From Chitinophagaceae bacterium (GTDB lineage Bacteria; Bacteroidota; Bacteroidia; Chitinophagales; Chitinophagaceae): a stretch of 47,681 nucleotides of DNA. The position numbers were made by a program, and so were the translations under genes. The stretch lies in the NCBI GenBank assembly GCA_020847395.1, contig JADLCD010000055.1, positions 1 through 47,681 of the forward strand. The letters are read 5' to 3'. The notes beneath the pieces were generated by a model. The model saw only the letters and a list, made by a program, of their open reading frames with translations, did not search any database and was not told the origin of the DNA. This document shows positions 18,617-28,591 of this stretch, piece after piece (position 1 is the first letter of the stretch; every line of letters starts with the position of its first letter).

Positions 18617-21010
18617 CTATTCCGTTCTCAAACTCTTCACCGGGTTCGCCATTGCCGCTTTGATGGATTGAAAACAAATTGCGCCGAGTGCAATTAAAAG
18701 CGTAATAAGAGCAGCCATAGCATATATCCACCACACCATATTTTGCCGGTATACATATTGCTCAACCCAACTGTGCAAATACAAGTGTGCCAATGGCAAT
18801 CCAATAACGTTTGCAATCAATATAAGCTTCGCAAAGTTTTTTAAAAGTATAACTGCAATGCTTTTATTAGACGCCCCCAATACCTTTCGAATACCGATTT
18901 CTTTTGTACGATTCGTAATATTTATAGTAACAAGTCCTATTATTCCCAGGCATGCAAGCGCGATTGCGAATGCTGCGGAATATTCCGTTATCTTTTGCCA
19001 GCGCACGTCTTCCGCATAATCTGATTGAAGGGCAGAATCCAATACCTGGTATTCAAATGGTTTACCCGGTGCAACTTTATTCCAGGTGTTTTGAAGAAAC
19101 CCCATAGTACCGGCAATATTATTTGAAGCGGTGCGTACCAATATCCCATCATGTTCTTTCATTGGCAAAATAAGTACAGGTAAGATTTTTTGTTTCAAAG
19201 AAAGAAGATGAAAATCTTTTACAACGCCAACAATTCGCATCCCGTTAAGCACACTATCATTTATTCCGTTAAGCATCATACCTGCGCGGGCTTCTTTTGC
19301 GTTCAGTTGTTTCAGGAAAGCTTCATTCACTATAGCTTCTCCGGAATTACCTGTGAAATTCCTTCCTTCAATAAGGCTTATTTGCAATGTGCTCAAAAAC
19401 GCCGTATCCGCCGGAACAATAACAGTTTGCGCATCTTTGCCCTGGTAAGTAAATTTTTTGAATGAAAACTGCCCGATGCCTGATAAACCTGTGATACCGG
19501 GATGATGCATTGCCTGTATGCGAAACCTTTCTATAAGAGAGGCAGAGCTATCCGGGTAAAACCCTGTACGTGTACGGATATTGACAATGTCCGAAGGATT
19601 GAATAACAGGTCTTTTGACAATATATAATTCATTTGCCGCGACATGCCTATAGTTATCGCTATCAATAACACTGAAAAGCCAAATTGAAAAACGACTAAT
19701 GCCTGCGTAAAAAAATTATTGCCTCTTATCCTGAGCTTGCCTTTCAATACACTTACGGGCTGAAACTTTGATAAATAAAATGCCGGGTAGCTTCCCGCAG
19801 CCATACCTGTAAATACAAGCAAGCCGGTAATGCCGGAAATAATTATTTTATCGGTAATATCACCAAATGAAATATGTGAGGAAAAAAGCTGGTTAAAAAC
19901 AGGTAATAAAAGATTTGCTAACCATATGCCGATAAGCAGCGTAATACTGCATAGTAAAAAGGCTTCAAACAAAAACTGACTAACCAGTTGTTGCATTGCA
20001 GCTCCAAAAACTTTACGTACACCTACTTCTTTTGCACGGTTTGCAGAACGTGCTATGGAGAGCGTTGTAAAATTAACACAGGCAACGATCAATACGATTA
20101 GCGCAATGCCACCAAGCATATAAGAAAACCGGGGATCGCCGGAGGCAAATATGCTACCTTGCACTGCTGTATTAAAATACATTTTTGAAACCGGCAAAAA
20201 CTCGAATGCGTAATCAGTTTTCTTCTCCTCAATCATCTGTTGTTGTTCCCAGAACTTGTTGAGGTAAACATTATACTGATTCATCAAAGCAGCCAATCGT
20301 TGTTTAAAAATTTCTTGTGAAAGCGGCGCTTTAAGCTGGGCAATTAAATTTCCACTTACGGATGTCCAGTTGTTCCTGTTTGCCTGGTATTGCTCATGCT
20401 TTGTATAATGTACGATACAGTCAAATACACCGAGGCTTGAATTTACAGGCATTGTTTTAGCAACGCCTGTTACAAAAAGATTTTCGATTCCCTTTCTTGT
20501 TTCAAAACGAAGCAATTTTCCAACCGGGTTTTCATTACCAAAATATTTTATTGCTATCGCTTCGCTAATAACAATTTCATTCTCCTGCGTAAGGGCTTTG
20601 CCTGGATTACCGGAGACAAATGTTATATCAAACATCTGAAATATATCCTCCGAGGAGAATAATACATGTTCGTTGAATGTCTTATCGCCTGAAGTAATGG
20701 TTGCATTTCCCCATTGTGCAAATGTTAAATGCGCTATTTCAGGAAAAGCATCATATACAAAAGGCATCAGCGCCACCGGCTGTTCAGCAAAGTATCGGTG
20801 ACCATTTTCCGTTGTATTGATCCTGGTGGTAAGCGCATATAATAACTTTGAGTTCCTGTAGTGTGCATCTTTGGACCACTCACTCCTTATAAAAAGCATT
20901 ACCAGTATGCAAAATGCAATGCCGGCTGATAATCCCGCAATATTGATAAGTGAGAAAATCTTATGTTTTATTATGTTGCGCCAGGCAATTTTTAAATAAT
21001 TCTTTATCAT
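18617..21010 (-). CDS. FtsX/MacB-type ABC transporter permease, copy C9
   Basis: A 797-residue double permease of a divergent type. The first periplasmic domain has a charged, glutamine-rich stretch FWEQQQMIEEKKTDYAFE near 250 and lacks the IHL-S marker, with KMYFNTAVQGS in its place. Motif 1 is NRAKEVGVRKVFGAAMQQ. Motif 2 is TNRTKEIGIRKVLGASNKS (near 699) followed by LLKNFAKLI. The last periplasmic turn reads LHSWVEQYVYRQNMVWWIYAM, where other copies have KWLQ-FAYRI. The second periplasmic domain is short before GRNFTGNSGEAIVNEAF and has VVKDFHLLSL. It starts 11 bp after the stop of C8, the tightest junction in the array, so the two are almost certainly co-transcribed. Confidence 0.94.
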   Translation of the reverse strand: MIKNYLKIAWRNIIKHKIFSLINIAGLSAGIAFCILVMLFIRSEWSKDAHYRNSKLLYALTTRINTTENGHRYFAEQPVALMPFVYDAFPEIAHLTFAQWGNATITSGDKTFNEHVLFSSEDIFQMFDITFVSGNPGKALTQENEIVISEAIAIKYFGNENPVGKLLRFETRKGIENLFVTGVAKTMPVNSSLGVFDCIVHYTKHEQYQANRNNWTSVSGNLIAQLKAPLSQEIFKQRLAALMNQYNVYLNKFWEQQQMIEEKKTDYAFEFLPVSKMYFNTAVQGSIFASGDPRFSYMLGGIALIVLIVACVNFTTLSIARSANRAKEVGVRKVFGAAMQQLVSQFLFEAFLLCSITLLIGIWLANLLLPVFNQLFSSHISFGDITDKIIISGITGLLVFTGMAAGSYPAFYLSKFQPVSVLKGKLRIRGNNFFTQALVVFQFGFSVLLIAITIGMSRQMNYILSKDLLFNPSDIVNIRTRTGFYPDSSASLIERFRIQAMHHPGITGLSGIGQFSFKKFTYQGKDAQTVIVPADTAFLSTLQISLIEGRNFTGNSGEAIVNEAFLKQLNAKEARAGMMLNGINDSVLNGMRIVGVVKDFHLLSLKQKILPVLILPMKEHDGILVRTASNNIAGTMGFLQNTWNKVAPGKPFEYQVLDSALQSDYAEDVRWQKITEYSAAFAIALACLGIIGLVTINITNRTKEIGIRKVLGASNKSIAVILLKNFAKLILIANVIGLPLAHLYLHSWVEQYVYRQNMVWWIYAMAALITLLIALGAICFQSIKAAMANPVKSLRTE

Positions 21011-21021
21011 TATTATACTTT

Positions 21022-23400
21022 TTATTCGGTTCGTAATGACTTCACCGGGTTTGCTAACGCCGCTTTAATTGCCTGGAAGCTTACCGTTAATAATGTAATT
21101 ACAACAGATGCAACTATCACCAACGCAAACACTCCAACACCAATATTAATTTTGTACTCATACGAGCTTAGCCAGTTATTCATTAAATACCATGCAACAG
21201 GAACAGCGATTGCACAGGCGATTAAAACAAGTACAACAAAATCTTTTGAAAGCAATTGCCAGATATAAGGCACACTGGCGCCTAACACCCTGCGCACACC
21301 AATTTCTTTGGTGCGTTGTTCTGCCATGTAAGAAGCAAGCCCGAATAATCCAAGACATGAAATAAAAATGGCTATAATAGTAATGATGGCAGCGAGATTA
21401 GCCACCAGTTCTTCGTAATTAAATTTCTTAGCATACGCTTCATCTGCAAACTGGAAGTCGAATTGCGAATTATATTTTTCAAAAATTGGTTTAATAGTAT
21501 TAATCGCTTTTGACATGGAAACACTTGAGTTAACCCGAACAATTAAAGCGTTGACCCAGTCGCTCGCAAATCTAATAATCAGGGGTGCAACAGATTGAAA
21601 AGGCGATTGCATTTGCAAATCAGGCACCACGCCAATTACAGTTATGTTTTGCCCATTATGCTTAATTATTTCGCCAACAGGGTTTTTCAGCCGCATGAGT
21701 TTTACAGCAGACTGGTTTAATAAAACTGCAGTGGAGTCAGTTGCATAACCATTGGAGAAATCTCTGCCCGCAATCATTTTTATACCAAATGTTTTTGTGA
21801 AATTATATTCGGTGGCAATCGTATTAATGCCGGTAGTTTTATCTGTTGGTTTACTTCCCTGCCACTCCCATCCGTTTTGACTGCAACAAATGTCAGTTGC
21901 AGAAGAATTAGATTTACATATAGAATATACTGTACCGGTGGCGATCAAATCATTTTGCAATGCATCGAAATTTTTATTCATGTCTGATGAATAATTCACC
22001 GTTAATAAACCGTTTTTATTATAACCAACCGGTCGGTCTTTACCATGCTGTATTTGCTGATAAATAATGATTGTTCCAACCATCAGCACAACGGCACTTG
22101 CAAATTGAATAACGACCAAAATTTTTCTTGGCAATGCACTTCCTCCTCCGGAATTTGATTTGCCTTTCAGCACCTTTACTGGATTGAATGAAGAAAGATA
22201 TAAAGCCGGGTAACTTCCGGCAGTCAGTCCGGTTAATAATATGAATGCAACTATAACAGACCAAAACAATGGGTTAGTAATGAATAAGCTCATGTTTTTA
22301 TCTGTGAGTTTATTAAAATAGGGTAACACAAAAAATACAATGATGAGTGACAGAAGAAATGCAATAACTGCAATAAGGATTGACTCGCTGAAAAATTGTG
22401 CCACCAATTGTTTGCGCAATGAACCAACTACTTTGCGGATGCCGATTTCTTTTGCCCGCTTTGATGAACGTGCTGTGCTTAAATTCATGAAATTGATGCA
22501 TGCAATAAGCAACACAACAAATCCTAATATGCCAAACAACCTTACGTATTTAATATACCCGCCAGCATTTTTTCCATTTTCAAAGTCCGTGTATAATCTC
22601 CATTTTGATATTGGGAATAATTCTATTTGCGGCTTGGCAGCCTGCATGGTTTTATCATCCGGAAAATGATTCAATACAACATCTTTAATTTTCGCATCCA
22701 CATTTCCGGCAGTTGCATTGTCATTCAATTGAACAAATGTTTGCCATGAATTATTGCCCCACTCGTTTTTATGCTTTTTTGTATCCGGATAAATGCTTTC
22801 CTGCAATTGCCAGGGGAGCAAATAATCAAAAGCAATCGAGCTGTTTTTAGGTTGTTTCGCAACTACGGCTTTAACGGTGAGATTGTGTGCATTGTCAAGC
22901 TTTATTATTTTCCCGACTGCATTCGTTGTATTAAAAAGTGTTTTCGCCGTCTCATCTGTCAATACAATTGAATAAGGGTCGTACAGCGGATTTTTATCGC
23001 CGTCGAGTATATCAAGCGAAAACATCTTCACCGCATCTTCACCAATAAAAAAACCAAACTTCGATAGTTTCTTATCTCCGTTTTCCAACAGATGTGTGCC
23101 TCCTCCATCGCACATTGCCGTTGCTTTGATGTCACTGTATTTTGATTTCAATTCATCACCTAACGCAAAAGGAGTAACCCAACTTGTTGATATTTCTCCT
23201 TCGTTTGACTGATGCATGATTACCTGGTACAGCGAATCATAATTTTTAAAATGTTTGTTTGCAGAGAGTTCATCATACATCCATAGCCCTATAAGCATAG
23301 CAACCGCCATGCCCACAGCCAGCCCGGCAATATTGATAGTTGAATACGCTTTGTTTCTTATGATATTACGCCAGGCAGTTTTGAAATAGTTTTTAAACAT
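21022..23400 (-). CDS. FtsX/MacB-type ABC transporter permease, copy C8
   Basis: A 792-residue double permease that groups by eye with C1 and C7. The three share a TM2 entry of the form [DE]-x-G-x-x-x-G-G-x-I-x-Y-V-[RK]-L-F and a WGN segment in the first periplasmic domain. Motif 1 is KRAKEIGIRKVVGSLRK; motif 2 is QRTKEIGVRRVLGASVPY (near 694), with an uncommon RR. The second periplasmic domain contains an adjacent cysteine pair (ATDICCSQNGWEW), rare in the array and possibly disulfide-forming. It also has GRDFSNGYATDSTAVLLNQSA and VVPDLQMQSP in place of VVKDFNF. Normal tail NPVKSLRTE, 11 bp before C9. Confidence 0.94.
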   Translation of the reverse strand: MFKNYFKTAWRNIIRNKAYSTINIAGLAVGMAVAMLIGLWMYDELSANKHFKNYDSLYQVIMHQSNEGEISTSWVTPFALGDELKSKYSDIKATAMCDGGGTHLLENGDKKLSKFGFFIGEDAVKMFSLDILDGDKNPLYDPYSIVLTDETAKTLFNTTNAVGKIIKLDNAHNLTVKAVVAKQPKNSSIAFDYLLPWQLQESIYPDTKKHKNEWGNNSWQTFVQLNDNATAGNVDAKIKDVVLNHFPDDKTMQAAKPQIELFPISKWRLYTDFENGKNAGGYIKYVRLFGILGFVVLLIACINFMNLSTARSSKRAKEIGIRKVVGSLRKQLVAQFFSESILIAVIAFLLSLIIVFFVLPYFNKLTDKNMSLFITNPLFWSVIVAFILLTGLTAGSYPALYLSSFNPVKVLKGKSNSGGGSALPRKILVVIQFASAVVLMVGTIIIYQQIQHGKDRPVGYNKNGLLTVNYSSDMNKNFDALQNDLIATGTVYSICKSNSSATDICCSQNGWEWQGSKPTDKTTGINTIATEYNFTKTFGIKMIAGRDFSNGYATDSTAVLLNQSAVKLMRLKNPVGEIIKHNGQNITVIGVVPDLQMQSPFQSVAPLIIRFASDWVNALIVRVNSSVSMSKAINTIKPIFEKYNSQFDFQFADEAYAKKFNYEELVANLAAIITIIAIFISCLGLFGLASYMAEQRTKEIGVRRVLGASVPYIWQLLSKDFVVLVLIACAIAVPVAWYLMNNWLSSYEYKINIGVGVFALVIVASVVITLLTVSFQAIKAALANPVKSLRTE

Positions 23401-23474
23401 AGAAGTTGATTTAATAATTTCTGATTAAATGATGCCTGATTCAAATTTTCAAATTGTATCATTTTCAAATTGAA

Positions 23475-25853
23475 TTATTCCGTTCTTAAACTCTTCACCG
23501 GATTCGCCACCGCCGCCTTGATGGATTGAAAGCTTATTGTTAACAGCGTAATCAAAATGATTGACAAGCCTGCAATAAAAAATACATCACCGCTTATTTT
23601 TATATGATAAGCGAAATCATTCAGCCAGTCATTCATTATCCACCATACTAATGGGAATGCAATAAATGCGGCAATTATTACAAGCTTTAAAAAATCTTTT
23701 GATAACATTATAACGACACTGCTTACAGATGCACCTACAACTTTGCGAATGCCAATTTCTTTTTGCCTTCTTTGTGCAGTAAATGCTGCAAGCCCAAACA
23801 AACCGAGACATGAAATAAGAATGGCAATGCCTGCAAAATATTTTGATAAAGCTGCAACGCGGTTTTCTGAATTATATAATGCCTGGTATTCTTCATCAAG
23901 AAATTTGTAATCGAAAACCAGTCCTTTGTTGAAAGAGGTATAAAGTTTTTGTATCTGCGCAATGGTTTGCTTTTCTGTGCCGGCTTTTATTTTTACAACT
24001 ATATTAGGCGCAACAGGAAGCATCTGAAAAAAACACGGCTTTACTATTTCGTATAGAGATTCAAAATTGAAATCTTCGGTAACCCCTACAATCTGCCGTT
24101 CCATTCCCCAGAACTTTACAGTTTTGCCAACAGGATTTTTTAAACCCATGCTTTTTATAGCAGATTCATTAAAGATGATCTCATTTTGAGCATTTGTATT
24201 ATTAGAAAAATAACGACCTTCTTTTATCTTAATACCAACTGTTTCAAGAAACCCATTGCCCATTTCAAGATTTGCAAACGAAATATCTTTTGAAGGGTTT
24301 TTTCCAGGCCATTCAAAGCCACTGATACCTCCATGATCGCCTACCAGGTTATGCGCATGACTTCCGGCACTGACAACACCCGGGATATTCCTGATTTCAT
24401 TTACAAAAGAGAAGGCATTGCGTAAGCTTACAGAATCCGTTGCTAACGGAATAGTAAAGTCAATTATATTATCCCTGTTGTATCCAAGGTTTTTTGATTG
24501 TATATAATTGATTTGCCGGTAAACAATAATAACAGCAATAATGGCAATAACAGATAAAGTGAATTGGGAAACAACCAATCCTTTTCGAACCCATAATTCA
24601 CTAACAGAACTTCTCAGTTTCCCTTTAAGTACAAATGCCGGTTTAAATCCTGAAATATAGAACGCAGGATAACTACCGGCAATAAGCCCGGTAACAAGTG
24701 TAATAGAAATAACAGCAAGAATAAGCTGTGGACTAAAATTAAGTGTAAGCTCTTTGCCGGTAATTGAATTAAACGCCGGAAGTAAAAAAATAATAAGAAC
24801 GATAGCAAGAATCAAAGATAAAAAACTCATAAGCACAGACTCACCGAGGTATTGCAAAATAAGCGTAGTACGTCCTGCACCTACAACCTTTTTTATGCCT
24901 ACTTCTTTTATTCTGCGTGACGCTTTTGCTGTGGAAAGGTTCATAAAATTGATACAGGCAATTACGAGTAAAAAAATTGCGATGACACTGAATAATTTTA
25001 CATATTCAATTCTGCCACCTGCCTGTACACCATCTTTATATTTTGCATAGAGATATTTATCAGAGAATCTTCTTACAAACAAAGTTTTACCGGAGTTTTT
25101 TTCTTTCGATTCAATAAAGCCTTTAATTTTTGCATTAAACCAGTCAATGTTTGTTCCCCTCTTTAACGTGATATAAGTGCTTGGATCACTATTACCCCAT
25201 TTTAACATGCCCGGTCTTTTTTCAACAAAGAGATCAAAGTTGAAAAGCACATCAAATCTTTCCGAAACATTGGAAGGATTTTTTTTAAAGATGCCTGTAA
25301 TAAGATATGAACCATTAAACCCCTCCAGGTCCCAGTCAATCGTCTTACCAACTACATTTTGTGTTGTATGAAATAACCTCGTTGCAAGCTCATCTGAAAT
25401 GGCGATTGAATGTTTATCAGTTGTAATTCGATTCTTATCGCCTGCTAAAAAAGGGCAGTTGAAAATGTTGAAATAATCTTTGCTTATAAATTGCCCTCCT
25501 GCTTTTAAACGTGTGCCACCAAAAGAAATAATGCCTTTATTTGAAAACCATGAAGCGGGAACAACCGTGGCTGCATGCTCTACCTCGGGCATTTCTGTGG
25601 CAAGCGAATTTGCCAGTAAACCCGCAGTATATTCTATGGTTTCGGTTATACCATCGTGTTTAATATTTTGCATTACCTGGTAAAGCTGCCTGTCATTGTC
25701 ATTATATTTATCCATGTTCAGCTCATCATTTATCCAAAGCCAGATAAGCAGTGTGCATGCCAATCCTGTGGATAATCCAACAAGATTCAGAAAAGTAAAC
25801 TGGCGATCTTTTATAAGATTACGCCAGGTAATTTTGAAATAATTTTTAAACAT
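23475..25853 (-). CDS. FtsX/MacB-type ABC transporter permease, copy C7
   Basis: A 792-residue double permease of the C1/C7/C8 subgroup (YAKYKDGVQAGGRIEYVKLF leads into TM2). TM1 follows RQFTFLNLVGLSTGLACT. Motif 1 is RRIKEVGIKKVVGAGRT; motif 2 is RRQKEIGIRKVVGASVSS (near 694), then LSKDFLKLV. The second periplasmic domain has FEWPGKNPSKDISFANLEM, EGRYFSNNTNAQNEIIFNESA and VTEDFNFESL. It is followed by C8 after 74 bp and preceded by a 222-bp spacer filled with dispersed-repeat-like sequence. The adjacency of C7 and C8 and their likeness suggest a local tandem duplication. Confidence 0.94.
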   Translation of the reverse strand: MFKNYFKITWRNLIKDRQFTFLNLVGLSTGLACTLLIWLWINDELNMDKYNDNDRQLYQVMQNIKHDGITETIEYTAGLLANSLATEMPEVEHAATVVPASWFSNKGIISFGGTRLKAGGQFISKDYFNIFNCPFLAGDKNRITTDKHSIAISDELATRLFHTTQNVVGKTIDWDLEGFNGSYLITGIFKKNPSNVSERFDVLFNFDLFVEKRPGMLKWGNSDPSTYITLKRGTNIDWFNAKIKGFIESKEKNSGKTLFVRRFSDKYLYAKYKDGVQAGGRIEYVKLFSVIAIFLLVIACINFMNLSTAKASRRIKEVGIKKVVGAGRTTLILQYLGESVLMSFLSLILAIVLIIFLLPAFNSITGKELTLNFSPQLILAVISITLVTGLIAGSYPAFYISGFKPAFVLKGKLRSSVSELWVRKGLVVSQFTLSVIAIIAVIIVYRQINYIQSKNLGYNRDNIIDFTIPLATDSVSLRNAFSFVNEIRNIPGVVSAGSHAHNLVGDHGGISGFEWPGKNPSKDISFANLEMGNGFLETVGIKIKEGRYFSNNTNAQNEIIFNESAIKSMGLKNPVGKTVKFWGMERQIVGVTEDFNFESLYEIVKPCFFQMLPVAPNIVVKIKAGTEKQTIAQIQKLYTSFNKGLVFDYKFLDEEYQALYNSENRVAALSKYFAGIAILISCLGLFGLAAFTAQRRQKEIGIRKVVGASVSSVVIMLSKDFLKLVIIAAFIAFPLVWWIMNDWLNDFAYHIKISGDVFFIAGLSIILITLLTISFQSIKAAVANPVKSLRTE

Positions 25854-26075
25854 GATACAAGCTTTAAGTTGTAAGTATTACGTCATAAGTTTTTTGCACT
25901 TAGTTTTTGTTCTCTTCGCTGTGTCACTCATTTGTACTTTCTGAACATTGAGCAGCTATTTGAATCACTAAAACTCTAAGACACCATGTTTCACTAAGCC
26001 TTTGTGCTGCTTTATACTCTTTGCGTCTTTGTGGTTAAACTCATTCACAATTGACCATTCACTAATTCACGTTTT
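25854..26075. other. Spacer between C6 and C7 carrying dispersed-repeat-like sequence
   Basis: No gene is seen in these 222 bases. The part around 25970-26040 reads like the short dispersed repeat built on words such as TTTGCGTCTTTGTGGTTAAA that I know from many Bacteroidota intergenic regions. No promoter, terminator or palindrome of the sigma-54 activator type is visible. Confidence 0.5.
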
Positions 26076-28532
26076 TCATTCCGTTCTCAAGCTTTTCACC
26101 GGGTTTGCCATTGCCGCTTTGATTGCCTGGAAACTGATTGTTGCCAAGGCAATAACAACCGATAACACACCTGCAATAGCAAATACCCACCAGCTTATAT
26201 TTATACGATAAGCAAAATCCTGCAGCCAGGTATGCATGGCCCACCATGCAAGGGGGAACGCAACAACCGCTGCTATTAAAACCAGTTTCAAAAAATCAAG
26301 TGATAACATTTTTACGATACTACCCGCTGAGGCGCCTAATACCTTGCGGATGCCAATTTCCCTGGTGCGTTGCTGTGTAGAATATGCAGCTAATCCAAGT
26401 AAACCGATGCACGCGATAAAAATTGCCAGTGATGAAAAGAATGTAAATATCTTTTGGGTTGTTTGTTCTGCGAGGTATTGCGCTTCTACCGTTTTATCCA
26501 AAAATGTATAATGGAAGGGCCGGTCTTTTACAAATTCTTTCCATTTTGTTTCAATCGCTTCCAGGGAGGATTTAAAGTCCGATGCTTTTATTTTTATCGC
26601 GGCAAATCCCATCTGGTCGTTAAACCTTGCTGAGTTTGTAAATATGAGCGGAGTTATTGGCTGGTGCAAAGATTGATAATGAAAATTTTTCAATACACCA
26701 ATAACAGTGTATGTATATATTTCACCATTTCGTCCGTTATAAAATTCATCAGGACTTGTCAGTCTTGCGCCAATGGGATGTTTTAAACCCAATTCTGCAA
26801 CGGCTTTTTCATTCAGTACAATGGCCAGCGAATCGGTTGGAAAATCTTTGGAGAAGAAACGCCCTTCTTTCATTTGCAGGCCAAGAGATTGCTGGTATTG
26901 TTCATCGGTAATTATGCCACGGCCTGTCATCGGTTCTTTATTGCCCAGTATAGCCCAGCTAACACCGAAATAATTTTCCTGGCCGGGCAAAGCGCTGGCG
27001 CTTGTCACATCTTCTACTCCTTTTATGCGCTTTAACTCTGTTTTAAATGATTTTGTTTTATCCTCCAGCAGGTCCGCCCGTTCGATGATAATCGTATTCG
27101 ATTTATTAAATCCCAGTTCACTCCCATTCGTCATGTAATTCATTTGTGTATTGACGACGATGGTACAAATGATCAGCATCACGGAGATGGCAAATTGAAA
27201 AACCACCAAACCATTTCTTAGTGCCAGGCCATAGGATCCTGATTTGAACTTTCCTTTTAATACCTGTATGGGTTTAAAAGAAGAAAGAACAAATGCGGGA
27301 TAAATTCCTGCAACCAAACCTGTAATAACTGTTAGCAAAATCATGATTGTTATATTCTTTGCAGTAAAGAATACGGATAATGCGAGATGCTTACCTGAAA
27401 CCTGGTTAAAGAAAGGAAGCAGCAGGAACACCAGGATTAATGCCAGTATCATACTAAGTATACTCAATATGGTAGATTCGATAAGAAACTGGTTAATCAA
27501 TGACTGCTTTGCCGATCCGAATGTTTTGCGGATACCAACTTCTTTTGCTCTTTCAGTTGACCGGGCCGTTGAAAGATTAATAAAGTTGATACAGGCGATC
27601 AGCAGGATGAAAACAGCTACGATACCGAAAATATAAATTGCTCTCAAACTTCCATTCGGCCTGTACTCTCGTTCTATATTCGAAATGAGGTGTATCTTTT
27701 TTAAGGGCTGCAGGTAATATGTGTAGCCATTGCCGTTAGCCTGGAATTGCTGAAAAGTTTGTGAAAATTGTTTTTCAATATTTCCGGCTGCATATTTTTC
27801 AATAATATGCGGAAACTTCGCTTCGATTGCTTTTTGAGACGCATTCTTATTGACTAAAAGATATGTCCATGCAGCGAAGCCGACATAGTTTTCTGCCTGT
27901 ACAGGCTGGTTTCCTGCGGTTGTTATTAAAAGATCAAAAAGCAAATGAGCGTTTTCCGGCCAGTCTTCTACAACACCCGTAACTTTCAAGGGTTGGTTAT
28001 TATTTCCTTCCGGTTGAAGGATTTTTCCAACCGCCTGGCTCACTGAGCCAAAATATTTTTTTGCGGTCGTTTCATTCAGTACAACCGAATTTATTTCCTG
28101 CAATGCTGTTTCTTTATTACCTGCCAGCATATTTCCGCTGAATACTTTGAAAAAATTCGAGTCAGCAACCAATACTCTTTTTTCTTCAAATGCTTTATCA
28201 CCATATTTTAATTGAAATACACCATCGCCCACAAAATCAAAAACACGTACAGCTTCTTCTACCTCCGGCAATTCCTGCTTCACCGCTTTCGCATAAGATT
28301 GCGGAATGATAGCGTAAGAAGTAGTGCGGCCCGGGTATTGGCGTTTTACAACCATCCTGTAAACAAAATCACCTTTCTCATGCTGCTTATCAAAACTCAG
28401 TTCATCGCTGATGAACAAAACAATCAGCAGGCATATAGCCATACCTGTTGCCAGCCCGAGTACATTAATAATTGTGTACCCTTTTCTTTTTGCAAGGTTG
28501 CGGAAAGCGATTTTAAAATAATTTTTAAACAT
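26076..28532 (-). CDS. FtsX/MacB-type ABC transporter permease, copy C6
   Basis: At 818 residues this is the longest copy. TM1 follows RKGYTIINVLGLATGMA. The first periplasmic domain has KKIHLISNIEREYRPNGSLRAIYIF before TM2. Motif 1 is ERAKEVGIRKTFGSAKQ; motif 2 is QRTREIGIRKVLGASAGS (near 720), then LSLDFLKLV. The second periplasmic domain has EGRFFSKDFPTDSLAIVLNEKA followed by an insertion with SPDEFYNGRNGEIYTY, and VLKNFHYQSL, which explains part of the extra length. The tail NPVKSLRTE is normal with no hairpin element. Expression is probably shared with C5 (59 bp upstream). Confidence 0.95.
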   Translation of the reverse strand: MFKNYFKIAFRNLAKRKGYTIINVLGLATGMAICLLIVLFISDELSFDKQHEKGDFVYRMVVKRQYPGRTTSYAIIPQSYAKAVKQELPEVEEAVRVFDFVGDGVFQLKYGDKAFEEKRVLVADSNFFKVFSGNMLAGNKETALQEINSVVLNETTAKKYFGSVSQAVGKILQPEGNNNQPLKVTGVVEDWPENAHLLFDLLITTAGNQPVQAENYVGFAAWTYLLVNKNASQKAIEAKFPHIIEKYAAGNIEKQFSQTFQQFQANGNGYTYYLQPLKKIHLISNIEREYRPNGSLRAIYIFGIVAVFILLIACINFINLSTARSTERAKEVGIRKTFGSAKQSLINQFLIESTILSILSMILALILVFLLLPFFNQVSGKHLALSVFFTAKNITIMILLTVITGLVAGIYPAFVLSSFKPIQVLKGKFKSGSYGLALRNGLVVFQFAISVMLIICTIVVNTQMNYMTNGSELGFNKSNTIIIERADLLEDKTKSFKTELKRIKGVEDVTSASALPGQENYFGVSWAILGNKEPMTGRGIITDEQYQQSLGLQMKEGRFFSKDFPTDSLAIVLNEKAVAELGLKHPIGARLTSPDEFYNGRNGEIYTYTVIGVLKNFHYQSLHQPITPLIFTNSARFNDQMGFAAIKIKASDFKSSLEAIETKWKEFVKDRPFHYTFLDKTVEAQYLAEQTTQKIFTFFSSLAIFIACIGLLGLAAYSTQQRTREIGIRKVLGASAGSIVKMLSLDFLKLVLIAAVVAFPLAWWAMHTWLQDFAYRINISWWVFAIAGVLSVVIALATISFQAIKAAMANPVKSLRTE

Positions 28533-28591
28533 GTCTGATTTGTTTTACACAATCCCTTTTGTCCTTTAATCTATCCAGGCCCTGGTTCAGG

